NCBI GenBank assembly: GCA_013365365.1
Contig: JABVXU010000166.1
Coordinates: forward strand, 1-64,000
DNA: 64,000 nt
Direction of reading: 5' to 3'
Source: Cruorifilaria tuberocauda
Taxonomy: Eukaryota; Nematoda; Chromadorea; Rhabditida; Onchocercidae
Both the position numbers and the translations under genes were made by a program. The notes below the pieces were generated by a model. It saw only the letters and a program-made list of their open reading frames with translations. It had not been told where the DNA came from and did no database searches. Each line of letters begins with the position of its first letter. The first letter of the stretch is position 1. Below are positions 39,094-53,199 of this stretch, piece after piece.

Positions 39094-42000
39094 GAATGTA
39101 TTGTTTTAATTTATTTGACGCGATATTAGAGCTTGTGGTATTGGTTTTAAAATTTGAAACAATACTAAAGTTGACTGTTTGCTCTAGTTGTTGATATTTA
39201 TCCGAACCTGCAATGATATATTACAGAAATTAAAATGTTTGAAAAAAATATTGCTTTGAAATGACGTAAGCAAAAATAAACAAATAATCGATAATAAACT
39301 ATCACATAAATCAATCAAGAAAAATTCAAAAAACACATATGAAGCAAAAGCATGCAAATATTAAATATAGGGCAATCATAATATTAAATAGGATTTTTAT
39401 TTCCAGTTCGGGAAATTAATTATATTAAAGATGGAAATTGTGTTAGCTATATTTGAGAGAAAAATTAATTTTATAAATTTCAATTTAATCAATTAATTTT
39501 ATGATTTTTTAAGCAAAATTTTTTTTCAAATAAATTTCCGTTTTAAGAGTTTTAATAGTATTGAAAATCATTTGAAACAACAACAGAAGGAAATGAGCAA
39601 AACTGGAAATAGAATGAAAAGGAAGCGCGGGGGGGCGGGGGAGAAGAGGAAGTTTCTCGGGAGCGTTATATCGCATGACTAAACTATCCAATACTCCAAA
39701 AATGTTCCAATTCATTTCACCGATTGAAATTCTGAACTATCGATGGAAGAGAAGAAAGAAAGGAATTCCTCCCATCTCTCAAACACTATTTCAAATATCA
39801 CTCAACATGCAAAGAATGTATTGCAAATCAGAAAAAAAATCAAATCAGGGACTCATTTCCATATCTAATAAATTTCCATTTCCAATTCATTCGTCACTTT
39901 TATCATTTCATATTGATCTATCACTAAAAATTGGAACTTATTGTAGGAATTGGAAATTGTTTGATAAACGATAGACTTTATAAGAAATTATAGGCATTAC
40001 AGGAAATATGAATGATTGAAAAAGTTCTGATAAAGACGAAAATTGACAATTTGGTTTGTAGCAAATTGGATTTTCTCGTTGCAGGTGCGCAAATTTTCTT
40101 AACAATCCAATTAATTAATACAAATTTAAATAAGCCTACAAAATCAATTATGATTAGAAAAACGTAAGAGAAGCTTATACAAAAATTAAAAGTGTAGAAA
40201 AGAGATTTTTTTGCTTACGCTTTTATTATAGTATAACTGAAAAAGCTTATATGTTTGCAAAGAAATTAGTTTATTGTATTTCACTCTTCTTTAGTACAAT
40301 TTTAGTCATTTTTAATTTTTGACATTAAAGATTAAAAAGGGCAAATTTTGGAGACAAAAAGAGCAGAGAAGTTCAGAAATGAAATAGAAATTTAATATAA
40401 CATTAGTATGTATGCATATCATTCCAATTTATCCATTTATTAAACGCCGACGGGAAATCTCTTTGTACCTTTCAAAATACCCCCAATCTTATCAATTTTA
40501 TCACCCTTTTGCTAATTTGCCCGTGATTAATGTAATTAAAATTGTAATACAATACACAGTAAACTTCAGGGTATATAATTAATTGGAAGAACTTTTAAAA
40601 AAACGAATGATATATTTTGAAATGCAAAAAGTCATAGAGAATGACAGATCACTGGAAGATAACTGTTAGATTTGCAGTAGTTGGGGTGCAAAGTAAGAAA
40701 ATTATTAACCTGTGATTTGCAAACACTGAAAAATATTTTGTTTCAATCAGTAAATTTTGTTCAAATAGAATTTTATCACTCTGACTCGGTGATGCTTAAA
40801 ATTTCAAGCACAGTCAAAACGATTAGTGAAATTTATCAGAAACAATTATTGATTATTTGATAATGAATTTGACATCATATTTCTTGTATTTTAATGGTTA
40901 AAGGGAAGAGGTTAAAGGAAGGGGGGGGGGGACATTTTGCAAAGGTTTAGAAAGAGAAAAATTATTCTGACAACTCTTTTTTTTGAATGGAATTATTTAA
41001 TTAATAATTTTATCCATTCCTGAAATTTACTTTCAGATATAGTTCTTAGTGCTTGCTCATTGATTAAAATAAGTAGAAGATTTTGTCAGGTAGATATAAT
41101 TTGAGATTATGTCATCAAATACATTGAATTTTCACTTCCTCTTTTGGTTCTCAAAACGTGAAATTTTTTTATGCTTATGGCTGAATTTAACATAACCATC
41201 CATGATTCACTTTTTTACTTTTTTTCGATCTAAGAATATTTGTAACACACGTCATCCTTCAACACTGACTTATTCTTATCTTCGAGTGAAATCAATCCAA
41301 ACAATCCTTTCCGTCTACCAGAATTAAAATTTTTAAAGAAATTATAAACTTTGAAATCATTCTGCATAAAGTTATAAAGTTACAATAAAATATGAATTTT
41401 GAGTTGTATTATCGGAATAGCAAAACAACTTTTTTTTCCTTTTATTTCTCTCTGAAATACATTTGTTTCATGCGGAAATGGTAAGATAATGAGTTTCAGA
41501 CTCTTTTCAATCTATCATTCAGACAGTGAAGAACAGAACATTAAGGATTATGCTTCAATTCATTTACATTAAAAAAGGTAGTGGTAGAAGATAATATGAA
41601 CAATAGCAGGATAAAACGTAATGTAAAATTTTCCGAGAAATGAAAGAAATACGATTTAAGAGAAATGTTTGGATAAGTGATAAATAATTTTTCCACTTTG
41701 CAGGAAAATCACATATGGAAAATATTGTCAATGAAAAACCATTAAAAAAAGATATTACTATTGAAACTATTGAATTTTCAAATGAATAAGGAGAAACTAT
41801 CAAAATTTTCAATAAAGAAAACATTTATCATCTCTTCTATAATTTAATAAAATTTTTTATTATATATGAATAATAAAAGCTTGCACGCAGAAAATATGAA
41901 ATTGGATATGATAGCCTATATTAAGAAATATATCCAAAAACGATTTCTTCTGTTTTTTATTTAAAAGTCCAGATAAAAAATCAATAAGTTCAAATGAACA

Positions 42001-42680
42001 ATTTCAATCAATGATCTTATCATTTATTCAGTAATCTTATCATTTATTTGCTGCTTGAATATAATAAGTAATATGAAGGATAGAAAAAAATCAAGTTTTA
42101 ACAAAGTATATAAAACGTGCAAATCTCACAGTAATAGATGAATTTCATAAATTCAAGAATAGCAAGAAATTATAAATATTAAAAGGACAAATAAAGAAAT
42201 GGCAATAAGTAAAAGATAATCTTTCGAAGCATAGAAATTCTTGTATAAAGAATTTCAAGTAAACTAAACGATATTTGAAAGGTTGAAATACAGAAGGAAG
42301 GATTTACGTGTGTCAAATTACCATACCATCAGTTTTGTTGACATTTCAGATTAGTAATGATTTGTTATGAAAGAGAAGTTTGAATGAAGAGAATTTGCAG
42401 AACCACCGAAAATTTTCATCCCTTTAAACTTTCTATTAATTAAAAAACATTAAGCCACTCATCCTGCTTTGAAATAAATTAATTAGTAATAGGTAGAGAG
42501 ATGAGAAATCAAATCTTTGCATTCAACAGTGATTGATATCTCCGAAAGAACACTTATATAACTTATAATAATCACTATTATAACTCTGTCTTTTTTCATT
42601 ATTATCTGTTAACATGAAAGATTATCTTAAAGTAAGAGATACTAAGCTCACTTCATATCATAATAGCTATTTGTTCGGCA

Positions 42681-42800
42681 TCAAAACAATCCCTCATTCA
42701 ATGACGGTAAGGAAGAAGATGAAGTTATGATAGCGATTGACAGCGATCGAGTATAATCTACTGATCTCATATATTCTTCCGTTTCCACGTATTTGTTCAT
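42681..42800 (-). other. Weak candidate leader exon (MNKYVETEEYMRS...)
   Basis: On the minus strand a clean CGTTTACAG acceptor is followed at once by ATG and 39 open codons beginning MNKYVETEEYMRSVDYTRS, then a stop. A possible donor TCA|GTAGAT follows codon 13. It could be a trans-spliced first exon or chance. No partner exon can be proved. Confidence 0.15.
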
Positions 42801-43743
42801 CTGTAAACGAGAGCTTGTGATGCGTCCTATACATGCAGTAAGATTAGATGTATTAACAATTGTAATAACATTTCGCACTTTCTTTCATTTCCTTCTTTGA
42901 CCTTAGAAGAATTTACATTAAACTAATGAGTAAATATTGTAGACGAAATCATTATGATAACGGCATTGATAATGCAGCAGTGGAGATAAGCACTGACATG
43001 CTGATAATTGCACCTTGCATGCGATAATATCAATTCCATACAGCTCAATCCACAAAGCAGATTATTGATGTAAACTATAACTATCATCCTGAGAATAACA
43101 GAAATGACAAAACATTTCTTTGAAATAATTTTTGAACGATTTACAATTTATAATAATATATTGATAGTACAGGATGATGTTGATAGCCATCAAAAAGTTG
43201 ATAATGAAGATAAAGCCTCAATTTGATTTCATTAATAGATGAAAATTGAGTTTAACTAAGTAAAGAAAACGGCAAAGAAAGATTTCACAAGTGCGCTTTA
43301 TCTTTTCACGTAATTTAAAATTTCATTTAACAGAAGTGCAAAATGATAGTAGCAGAATGAATTCTGGCTTGTAAGTAATGCTGATTGTAGATAAAAGCAA
43401 AAATGATAGAGATATTTCATGAATAAATTATTGATTCAAAAAAATTAGCGATCGAAGGGAAAAACTGTTAAGAATTTCTTTTTCACCCATCGAAACAATA
43501 ATAATTAATCTGTGGGAAACAGAAAACACTTCGTGTTTCAACGACATCAACATATTCAACAAAGTGGTTGCAGCGTACCGGAGGAAAAATCTGATAAATG
43601 GGAATGATAGATGATGGCAAAGAAGAGAAAATTAAACCATAATTGAATTATTTACATAACTCATGCTATCATTTGATTATTAAGATAAATGATAACTATC
43701 AAATAACAAAATTAAATGTTAAGATGAATTAAATGAAGTAAGA

Positions 43744-43776
43744 GAAGGAAAGGGAGAGAGAGAGAGAAAGAGAAGA
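43744..43776. repeat. GA-rich microsatellite
   Basis: A purine run of GAGAGA units in non-coding DNA. Confidence 0.8.
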
Positions 43777-44465
43777 ATTAAATGTGACCAATGGTTGTAT
43801 TTTAGTTCATTTTAAATAATCTCTCAAATATTCTGCTAAGTGAAGTGAGCAGGGACAGTTAAGCAGAAATCGGTCAACACTGCAATAACAGTCTTTTACA
43901 ATTTAAACAGAACCGTAATTTACCTGAAAACTACAACAATGCGCTACTGTAGCAAAGATACTGTTGACCTTTGTTAGGTACACTTAATTGTATTATTGGT
44001 AGAGATGAAAAAGAAATGGAACACATTGGTTATTCTAATTTTTGTCATTTAATTTATGTCTATTTTATACTTTAAATCTAAATATGAAATAGTTTTAAAT
44101 TTTGATAAGAAAAAAAAGAGATAATGGAAAGTAGATACTTGTTAAAATATTAAGAAAAAATGATTGTAATTAATTATATGCAATTAATAAATTAAATATT
44201 AAATTAAGAAATAGAATTGAGAGAATCAAGAAAATAATTAGATAAAGATTTAACAGATTAAAGAAGGAGCGATAGTTCTGTAAAATTCAGAGAGGAAATA
44301 CAAAAGAAAAGCGAATGGACGTTTCGTCCAAAGTTTAAGTATTTTGCATAAACATGGTTGAGTGCGTCGTTGCAGAGATTCCTCTGCCCGAGAAGGTTGA
44401 TGATGATGGCAAGGTGATTTTGTTGATGACGATTGTTGTCGTATGATGTCAATACAGATAGATGC

Positions 44466-44523
44466 ACAGAGAGAGAGAGAGAGGGAGAGGGAGAAGGAGA
44501 GGGAAAGGAGGGAGAGAGAGGGA
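44466..44523. repeat. GA-rich microsatellite, partner of a CT run 250 nt away
   Basis: A run of GAGA, GGGA and GGAGA units. The opposite-sense CT-rich run at 44776-44817 could pair with it. The frames across both runs are repeat artefacts. Confidence 0.9.
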
Positions 44524-44775
44524 TTGTGACATTTTTGATGACAAAGTGGCAGTAGTAGTTGAAATAACTAACTGGTTAAAAGTGACAACAGATAGTAACT
44601 CAAACAGAAGAAATCATAGTTATCGTAATCATAATCATGATCATGATAATAGTAATAAATAGAAAAGGAAAATATCATGGAAATGAAGATATAGAAAAGA
44701 ATGAAAGTGGAATAGTACGAAAAAATGTGTTTGAGATGATTACTTTCGGCAGCAATAATAGTGGAAGAAATGTTA

Positions 44776-44817
44776 TTCTCTCTCCCTCTCTCCTTCTCTC
44801 TCTCTCCCGTTCTCCCT
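44776..44817. repeat. CT-rich microsatellite
   Basis: CTCTCTCCCTCTCTCC-type run, complementary in composition to the GA run at 44466-44523. Confidence 0.9.
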
Positions 44818-44878
44818 TTGCAAAAATGCATAAATGAAATTCTCTCTTCTTCACCTTCTCTTATACTTTCTCTATCCC

Positions 44879-44906
44879 TGTAATGATACGATCAGTAAGG
44901 TACGCA
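44879..44906. repeat. Short dispersed repeat, copy 1
   Basis: The sequence GTAATGATACGATCAGTAAG and its next 8 bases match 45899-45926 with about 3 differences in 28 positions. The context is non-coding. Copy 2 sits between two copies of AAAGGTGAAATTGAATAA. Confidence 0.6.
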
Positions 44907-45875
44907 AGCGATCGGTGATCGGAGCTGATTCGAAGGTCATTTATTGTATCGTTTAGTTCACTGTAACACTTATCGTTTTCTTCTCTGTCGGCTATTTTAG
45001 ACGAAATTGGAAATTAAATTTCAATTATTATTTTCCCTTTGTTTAAACTTTAGAATTAGAACATATTCGATGAATAATTTTGGGAAATATTAAAATGTTC
45101 GGAAATAATCAATCGATAATGAAACGATCGAAGATAGCTTAAACCATGTTGGCTAATTTTCAACCATTTCTAGTTTGATTCTCTATATTAAAATAAATTA
45201 AACTATAGCAGGAACCTTTGCAATTTTCTTAGATCGACAATTTTGTGATGATTTAATCTATACACCATTGTTGTGAATTTTAATTTCTCATTCAGAAAAA
45301 GAAGTCAAATAAATTAGATTTGAAGAGAGAAACAAAGAAATTCAAAAATAATTTCACTTTCAAATCAGGAAGATTTATAAGAAAAAATTAAAGTCAAGAA
45401 GATCAACTTCCCCAAATTGCTTTACCTGCCTTTTATAAACTTTTAAAATATTCTTATCACTAATGAACATCGCAGTGTGTGTGCGATCAAATTCCGGTAA
45501 AATAGACGTCATCGTATTAATGATGCTCACAATCCATCTAATTTATCCTGATCGACTGAAAGAATGCGCAAAAACCTAAATGTTGAATAAATGTGAAAAG
45601 TCCTCATTTCCTTCGTTAATTATGGTTGATGTATTTCATTGAATGACTCCAATCATTCTTTAACCTTAAACTGGAAATTTGAAATCGAATATGATCGACC
45701 TAAATCATATAAATTTCGACAAGAATATGATTTCACTGAAGTGCTGAAAAGTTGATTAAATTAATGGAAAATTCTAATAGATTTTCATCGTATACTTTTT
45801 GTCTTCGTATTTTGAAATAAATGAATTTTATCTCGGAATAATATCATCATAATTGATTGAGATTGTGAATTTAAA

Positions 45876-45951
45876 AGGTGAAATTGAATAACTAAACTGT
45901 AATGATAAGATCAATAAGGTAGGCAAAAAAGGTGAAATTGAATAAAGTGAT
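45876..45951. repeat. Short dispersed repeat, copy 2, flanked by an 18-nt direct repeat
   Basis: AAAGGTGAAATTGAATAA occurs twice about 52 nt apart, and the segment between the copies contains the 28-nt match to 44879-44906. The flanking direct repeat could mark a small insertion or a slipped duplication. Confidence 0.55.
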
Positions 45952-47303
45952 GAAATATCAGTGAGATGTTAAATCTTTGAGAAAAAAATCACCAAATGGT
46001 ATTGATCAGAGCAAAGGTCAAACTGTTTATCAGCTTTGTTGATTCATAAATTGTTGAGAGATCATTAATTTTTAATACACATTTTGAAAATGCACAAAGA
46101 GATAAGCTCAGTGCGGCACACTTTTAATCCATCCGAATGTTTATGCATAATGGCTTTTCACCTAGACTTCTGTGAAAACAAATTATTGAATTAATTTGAA
46201 AGAATCGATTAAAATGATAACGATATCTATTCTATTTCTTCAATAATTATTGCTCTTTTTATTTCTCTTGAAAAAAGTTACTGTCAACAAGCAGTTCTTA
46301 TCATTATCCATTTTGTTGAAAACAGTAACTTTACAGAGAATAAATCGATTTTTTCTTTGGAGAGAAAATCTTCCAAAAGAAAAAATAACGATCTCTAAAT
46401 TGTTTAAGGTATAAAATGCTTAGCACAACATGTTTTTAACAATCAATTATAAATATGTTGAAAGCGGAAATGATAAAATATAAAAGAAAGTTTAGAAGAG
46501 TTAGAGAGAAATATATCATATGATGATAAGTTGGATGAGAAAAAAACAAAAAAGAATGAAATGAATGGAATGTTATTTTTGTCAGAAAAAAATATTGAAA
46601 AAACAAGTTCTTCGTGAATGTTTATGAAAAGCAACATTGCAGTGAAATGGAAATTAAACATCACAAAATTAATAATTCATTCAAATTTTAGACTTAGATA
46701 ACTTTGAGTTAAGGCTTCTATTATAGAGAAAATTATTTATTTAAATCGACAATTCTGTAATAAGAGAAACTCTGTTTCATACAAATATATGCTCAATTAG
46801 AGATAATTTATCTTTTGTATCATAACAATACTATCAATCAACGATTGACATTTTGTACTGTTGGATAGTCTCCATGTACTAATTAAGAACTTCCATTAGT
46901 TAATACACGAAGTAGCAAAAAAGACCATCCCCTTGCTATTGCGGTAAATCACGATGACGACATTGTTAGAAGATTAAATTACAATGAATGGTTGGAAATG
47001 AAGCAATTGCATCAATAATTAATTGTTTAATTACCCATATGCTATTGTGATGAAATGTATATTTATGTATATAATTATATATGTTTACACTGTTCTCTTT
47101 GCAAAATTAATGTAAACAGTCGTGTTGTAACATTTTTGGAGATCGAAAATTAACTTTCTGTCATATAATTGACGGAAAGAATGTAAGGAATCAGAAAGTC
47201 AAAAATGATTTAACATAAGTTAAAGAATTTCGATTATTTACTAGTCATCACCACTGATAAGCAAATAAATTGTAAGATAAGAGAGTAAGTGATATCCGAG
47301 CTG

Positions 47304-47571
47304 TTAGTATGTGTCGACGATGTCCACCCAAGCAGACACTTCAATCAGCGGAATGTCGGGTTGGCAGGCAATGTTCCCATGAAAATTATATTCAACCATT
47401 CCGAATCGTTGAAATGAGCAATCAGTGGTCATCATCAACCCAACTGGACGTGTCGTTTTCCCTAAATTGTGATCGGTCACTCTATCGGTTTTACTCGAAA
47501 TAGTACAGATAGATGTACTCGTGCTTTCCTTCACCGCTTCATTCTTCTTCCATTTTCCGAATTGTTTTAGG
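47304..47571. other. GC-richer exon-like island, open on both strands
   Basis: The minus strand is open for about 90 codons (ending PLIEVSAWVDIVDTY before TAA), with many G-starting codons as in real coding DNA. The plus strand offers ATG at 47309 with 64 codons (MCRRCPPKQTLQSAECRVG) and a good GTAAGATT donor at 47571, preceded by a CTGTTAG acceptor-like site. The two readings exclude each other and neither product is recognised. It could be an isolated exon, a UTR exon or an old gene remnant. Confidence 0.25.
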
Positions 47572-50500
47572 TAAGATTATCATCTGTGACATTTATGTGA
47601 CACAGAAAATTTGTCTCAAATTTATCGAATATTTCGAATTTCGAGCTATCCCAAGAATATCCAAATAACGAATAGTTACTAAAATTATTTGAAAATTAAT
47701 TTATCATAGTTTTATGGATTTGCATATTTCAAATTATGATTTTTAAAATGATTAAAATTTGAACTTAAAATTGATACAGTTAAATCCTTTTGACTTTAAA
47801 CTACTTGAAAAATGTTACAAAGTAAATATGTGAAAGAAATGAAATCCGGCGGTATAGTCATTTTCTGAAAAAAATTCAAATAAATAAATACAGCTATAGT
47901 CATTACCGTAAGATTAAGTATCGTTACCGAATTTTAACAGTTACAAGTACAATAACAACTCAATTTATTGCTTTATACGAATTCAATCTTTACTATTACT
48001 GAATTGATGAAAAGAAGTATTGAATACAAAATGAATTGTTGAAACGATCTTAAAAAACTTCCAATTTAGTGTAAAATTTTAAGAACAAAAGCTTTATAAA
48101 AAATTTTTAAACTTTACATTCATTTACGAACGTGGAAATGGAACAACTCATTTATTTACTCGAACTTTACACAACTGCGATTATTCGTTCGACGCAATTC
48201 AGATCATTACAATACCTAAATCGTCGTCTATCTTACCATCTTATATCTTTCAACAAAAGCTAGGATAGAAAGAAACGAATTTAAATTGAAATGTAACAAG
48301 CAATTCAATTATGGAGAGAAGAATCGAGAAAATCACTAGTTCTCCGTTAAAATCGATAACTCAATCGTTCCGTTAATCTATCATATTTAAAAGATTTATA
48401 ATATTTAAAGGAAATGAATACAAAACGTTGCACAACAACAACACCTAAATTTTACCATTCCCTTAAGCAATATAATTAACTAACTGTAAAAATATAATTG
48501 TAACTAACTGCGAAAAATAAATGTGTTACAGCTTGGTCCAATCAAGATCAAATGAAATATTTCAGAAATTTTAGTTCTCGATGATCAATTGAAATATAGA
48601 GTATGTTAATAGAAGAACTACAAAATAAAATAGAGATCGTATCATTATCAAAGAGTTATCGCCAGTATTCAAATTTAAGAGTCGTAAATTTCCTTAATCG
48701 AACTTCTGATAGGCATTAACAATTAAGAGATATTAGCTCTCAATTATCAGTTTTTAATGGATACGTTTGAGAGATAAACAAATATCGAAGACGTTAAATT
48801 GTAATGATCCAAAAAGAATTGAGGAAATTTTGTTATCAAAAAGCCCCTAGTCATCTAACTTAAGAGGAAAATTTTTCAAACCTCGAAATTCATTTTGAAA
48901 TAAGAAAAATTGAGTAAAGTCTAAACTGCCTTTACAGTGTGCGAGATCTGTTTTGATGATTGAATTATTCTAAATTTATTTACTTTTTTTTCGAAGAAAT
49001 TCACTAAATGAATATTGAAGATTATAACTCAAATACGAAGCAAACATATAATTTCGAAATAATGAAAAACAAGTAAATATTCATTAAAGTTCATAACTTC
49101 TTATTTTCATTGCTTGGATGATATGTTACATATATTTCCTTACTTTCTTAATGTAGTGATAATCATTCTAATATTTAATGAGATTAGACTGAAATGCAAA
49201 TGACAAGTCAGGAGCTTATCGCATTATTTATCGAAATAATTGAATAAAAAGTGAAATCTATTCTAAGTTTTTGCTTTAAATTTCATTCAAAAATTTTTTT
49301 CATTTTACTGAAAGAAAAACGTTTTTGAAATTGACCTGCAGATTTTGTAATAATAATCGGCACGAACAGAATTCATAAAATGCAAGGCCTATTAGGACCG
49401 AAGACCAGGAAATACAAGATAATTTATCTAAATGTAGCAGAGAAATGTCATACTTTTGCTATCTCTCAAAATATCATTCTTCTCACATCGTATTTTCGGA
49501 GTTTTCGTCATTTCAAAAATAAAAACAAAACGAGATGACAACTTCTAGAATTAGACTAATAAGAAGAAAGGTTTCAATCAGTCGTAGCCAACAACTTCAT
49601 ATCTATCGCTGAGTTGGAAATAGGACACTTCAATATACTCATCTCTTGACCACTAACCCTTCCCTTTCTCTCCCATATCCGATTTATTTTCTGAATTCCC
49701 ATTGCTTTCCGGTTGATCCGAAATATAGTACTTATTGATCTAATCTATACTTTGTGTAGTACCTGCTAATTTAACTAATCCATAACTAATTTAGCTAACA
49801 GCTAATTTAACTTTTTCCCATTTTCCCATATAATCCTACTCTAAAATAAACCCGATATTCGAATTTTTGTGAAAGCTTGTTAAGCTGATATGCTCTAAAA
49901 ATTACTTCAATATAGAATGTAAAGTATAATTATTTCTTTCAATTTTAGATATCCTTTCATCTGCATCATCAGAATTCAAATTTAATTATCTTTCCTGACG
50001 GATGTGGAAATTTTAAAGAATGTATTGATAATCGATTTCATTTTGAAATTTTCTGAAATCAAGTCGGGTGATTGCTTTCGGATAAAATTTCACAAGTATA
50101 AAATAAAGTTTTTTTTTACTATACATCATGTATTTTAAGTGATTGCTGAAGTATTTGCATGAACTGTTGATGTAAGGTAGCTGAACAAATTATTACTTTG
50201 TCTTAATGAATATGTAGTGTTGATAATGAACCGATAGATTAGCTGTGTAAATAAAATGATATCAGAAAAGCACTAGTTAGTATAAGCACCGGTGATTTTT
50301 TTATAAATTTTTTTCAACAAATTTTAAGATTTTTTTTATTTAACCTCGAAAAAACGGATAATGTACGACTGAGCTTATTCATATAAAATAAGTGAATTCT
50401 CATCTACAACGCTCTTGCTTTCCTGAATTCAGTAAAGCAATTCATCTCTACAATTGATGTAATTAAAATGATCTATACTGATGACTGCAATATGAAATAA

Positions 50501-53154
50501 AGTTATATATATATTTTCCAAATATTCTTTTTCCATCTTTTCCGTTCTTAAATTTGATTGCTAACTGTTCGTACATCGTTCAGCTTGTAATATTGTACTT
50601 ATCACAGCAATTTCTTTCTAATCAGCAGCGAAATTTGGTGGGATAAATTCATTTCATTTTGTTTCCTTTAAAAACAGCAATCAAATTCAATTCTTAGGAA
50701 GAAAAATTCATTTTCGAAATACTTTCTCTTTGGATGAAGGAGAGATGAAATATTTAATCAAAAAGTTTTCATCGAAAGGATTTGAACTTAATGAAGATGA
50801 AATCGAGAATAAAAGTTAACCAATAATTAATTATATATGTGCTTGAGTGGTGTGTGTGTATATTTGTGGTATTGATCGATAAAAATGTTTCTTGAAAGAG
50901 ATCAACGGTCATTAGAACTGTTTATTTATTTCTTATATGCTTTCTCATCCACAAATATGCTCTTTGAGTAAGTAAAAAATTATTTCCTTAAAAGTTTGTA
51001 TATAAACTTCGAGCGCAGTTATGACGTAATGTAAACAAATATATTCAATTTCTATCAACGAATAATTGAAAAAAAGGAAATTGTTTACGTTAGTTTTTTT
51101 GATCAAATGGTATGCCGCAACTAACTTCAAGATATTTTTATTACGGCCTTATAGACATCTAATGTTCCAGACTTCCACGTATTTCCACAAAATACTGCAA
51201 TTTCCCACAAAATTAAAGTTTTAAATAAATCTAACATTCATTTCAATTTAAAATGATCATTCACTCCCAATAATTGCAATAAAAATTTTCACACATTGCT
51301 TTTTATTTCACTCATAGATATCTTATATGCTTAGGTTTTATCCATTTATCTAATTTGAAACCTGCCAATCGTAATTAAACTATTGAAGAATTGAAGAGGC
51401 TTCAAGTGGAAACAACTAGAAATTAAAAATTCAGCTAGCAAGTTAACATTCAAGTTTCACTTATTTTTCACTAAGCAAAATTTGAGGAATGCAATTAAAA
51501 TAGTCATTTTGGGGATAAAATATTCTATTTTTAAATTAAGTATGTGAATTCAGTATGATAGTAATGGTAAATTGTAATAAATAACGACTAACCAGAAATG
51601 TTAATGAATAGATTAATTAAATATATATGTAAATATCATTGTGGTTTAAATGCATCAAAATAAAGATTCCCAGTGGAATTGAAAACTGATAACCAATAAG
51701 AAATGAAATTCCGAAACTAAGGAAGAAAATTTTCTTATTTCAGTTCAACAGCATAATGAATGATAGTTGCTTTAAAATTTAAGCACAAAATGCTAATATT
51801 CGTGCCTAAGTTTATTAAATGTGAAATGAAGGTGTAATGAGAAAGGTGAAGCAACAATTGTTTTAATCTAAAAATTGAAGCATTCGCAATTGAATCAATC
51901 ATTTCGATTGTTCGCAGGTTAGCAAATTATGAAGCTTTTGTTGCACCACCCATTGCTGCACTATTAACACATACTCTCGAATTTGGATACTTCTTGTTGA
52001 CAAAATAAAATTGATCGTATAACTAATGTATGGCGGATTTGTTCTCCGTATCGACTGGTTCAAGCTAATAATATACATGGAGCTTTATTTTGCTTTTATT
52101 CTGTATGTACATTACCTCGTGAATGTTTTCGTTTTCCGCGACGAGAAAATATCATACTGTCAAATTCAAATTTATTTTTAGATGAATTAAAATTAAGGAA
52201 AAAACCAAAGCACTATTCCATTGTTGATAGTGCAGTTAAAAAATGATTATTCGAAAGAGAATTAGTAATTAATAGAAAGTAATTAATCATTGTTAACAGA
52301 AAAGGAAAAAATAGGAATATGAAAACTTGCAAGAAATAATTAATGGAAAATGAAAAATGTGGAAATATTGACAACTTGAAATTTTATAAACGCCTGGTGA
52401 ATGAGTAAACATACCATTTTAAACATGTAAAATTACTCAGACAATTCAGAGTTTATGAGATATCTAAAGTAAAATCACATAAAAATGACGAATATATGAT
52501 AGCTGAAGTTGGTAAATATTTCAATTACACTATTGTTAGCATGAATAACAGCTCTTAGAAATGTGCGAAATTCCGCAAGACAGAAAATTTAGTCTTGAAG
52601 TTTAGGCCAGTTAATTCTATCACTTCATTGTTGTTTGATCATCCAGTACAATAGTTGAAAAATTGAAAAATTGGATTTTCAATTTCAATTTTTCGTCAAG
52701 GAAAAGGTTAAATAATGGAGAGAAAAAGTGAAGGGATATATCCAATTTATCAACAAGTAATACAAAAATATTCTAAACTCTCTACGCTGAAATCAAAACT
52801 GATCAATAAAAAAAATACAAAGGATAAACGATCTGTCTCCGATGAATTAAACTAATATCAAGTTTAACTTTTGTATAAGAAAAACAGTCTCAAAAAAACA
52901 ATCTCTCCTCCTTCAGAAAAAATATAAACATCGATGTAGACGCATATTAATATAGAAGATTAATAATGTATTCACATTACAAAACAGCTTCCCTGGAAAT
53001 TCATTCCGCAATCATAGTTAGGTCATTTATACGATGATGAGGTCAATTTAATTAACAAATACGTTAAAAATTTGGATATAAAACTAGTATTGTTGAAACA
53101 GGGCATTAATGATACTCTATTTCTGGGAAAGGTGCATTTTCCGCTTCAGAGCAC

Positions 53155-53199
53155 CTGGTAGTTGTATTGAGTAAGCGCGGATTGTGAATTGTAATGCAT
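53155..53199 (-). other. Weak candidate leader exon (MHYNSQSALTQYNYQ)
   Basis: The acceptor TATTATTTCAG ends two bases before an ATG, and 15 codons later comes CAG|GTGCTC. The size and layout are those of a nematode first coding exon, on the same strand as fln-2 and upstream of it. No downstream partner can be fixed. It overlaps a longer hydrophobic open frame (53106-53306) with no other support. Confidence 0.15.

Noticed and set aside
40918..40932. Run of ten G
   Set aside because: A single homopolymer without further G-runs nearby; not enough for a G-quadruplex claim.
44568..44837. Overlapping open frames on both strands near the GA/CT tracts
   Set aside because: They translate low-complexity repeat (poly-Tyr/Asp/His and Arg-Glu runs) and have no splice or family support.
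47026..47045. GTTTAATTACCCA resembles the core of the nematode spliced leader
   Set aside because: Only 13 bases match. The following AAGTTTGAG, the splice donor and an Sm site are absent, so it is not an SL RNA gene.
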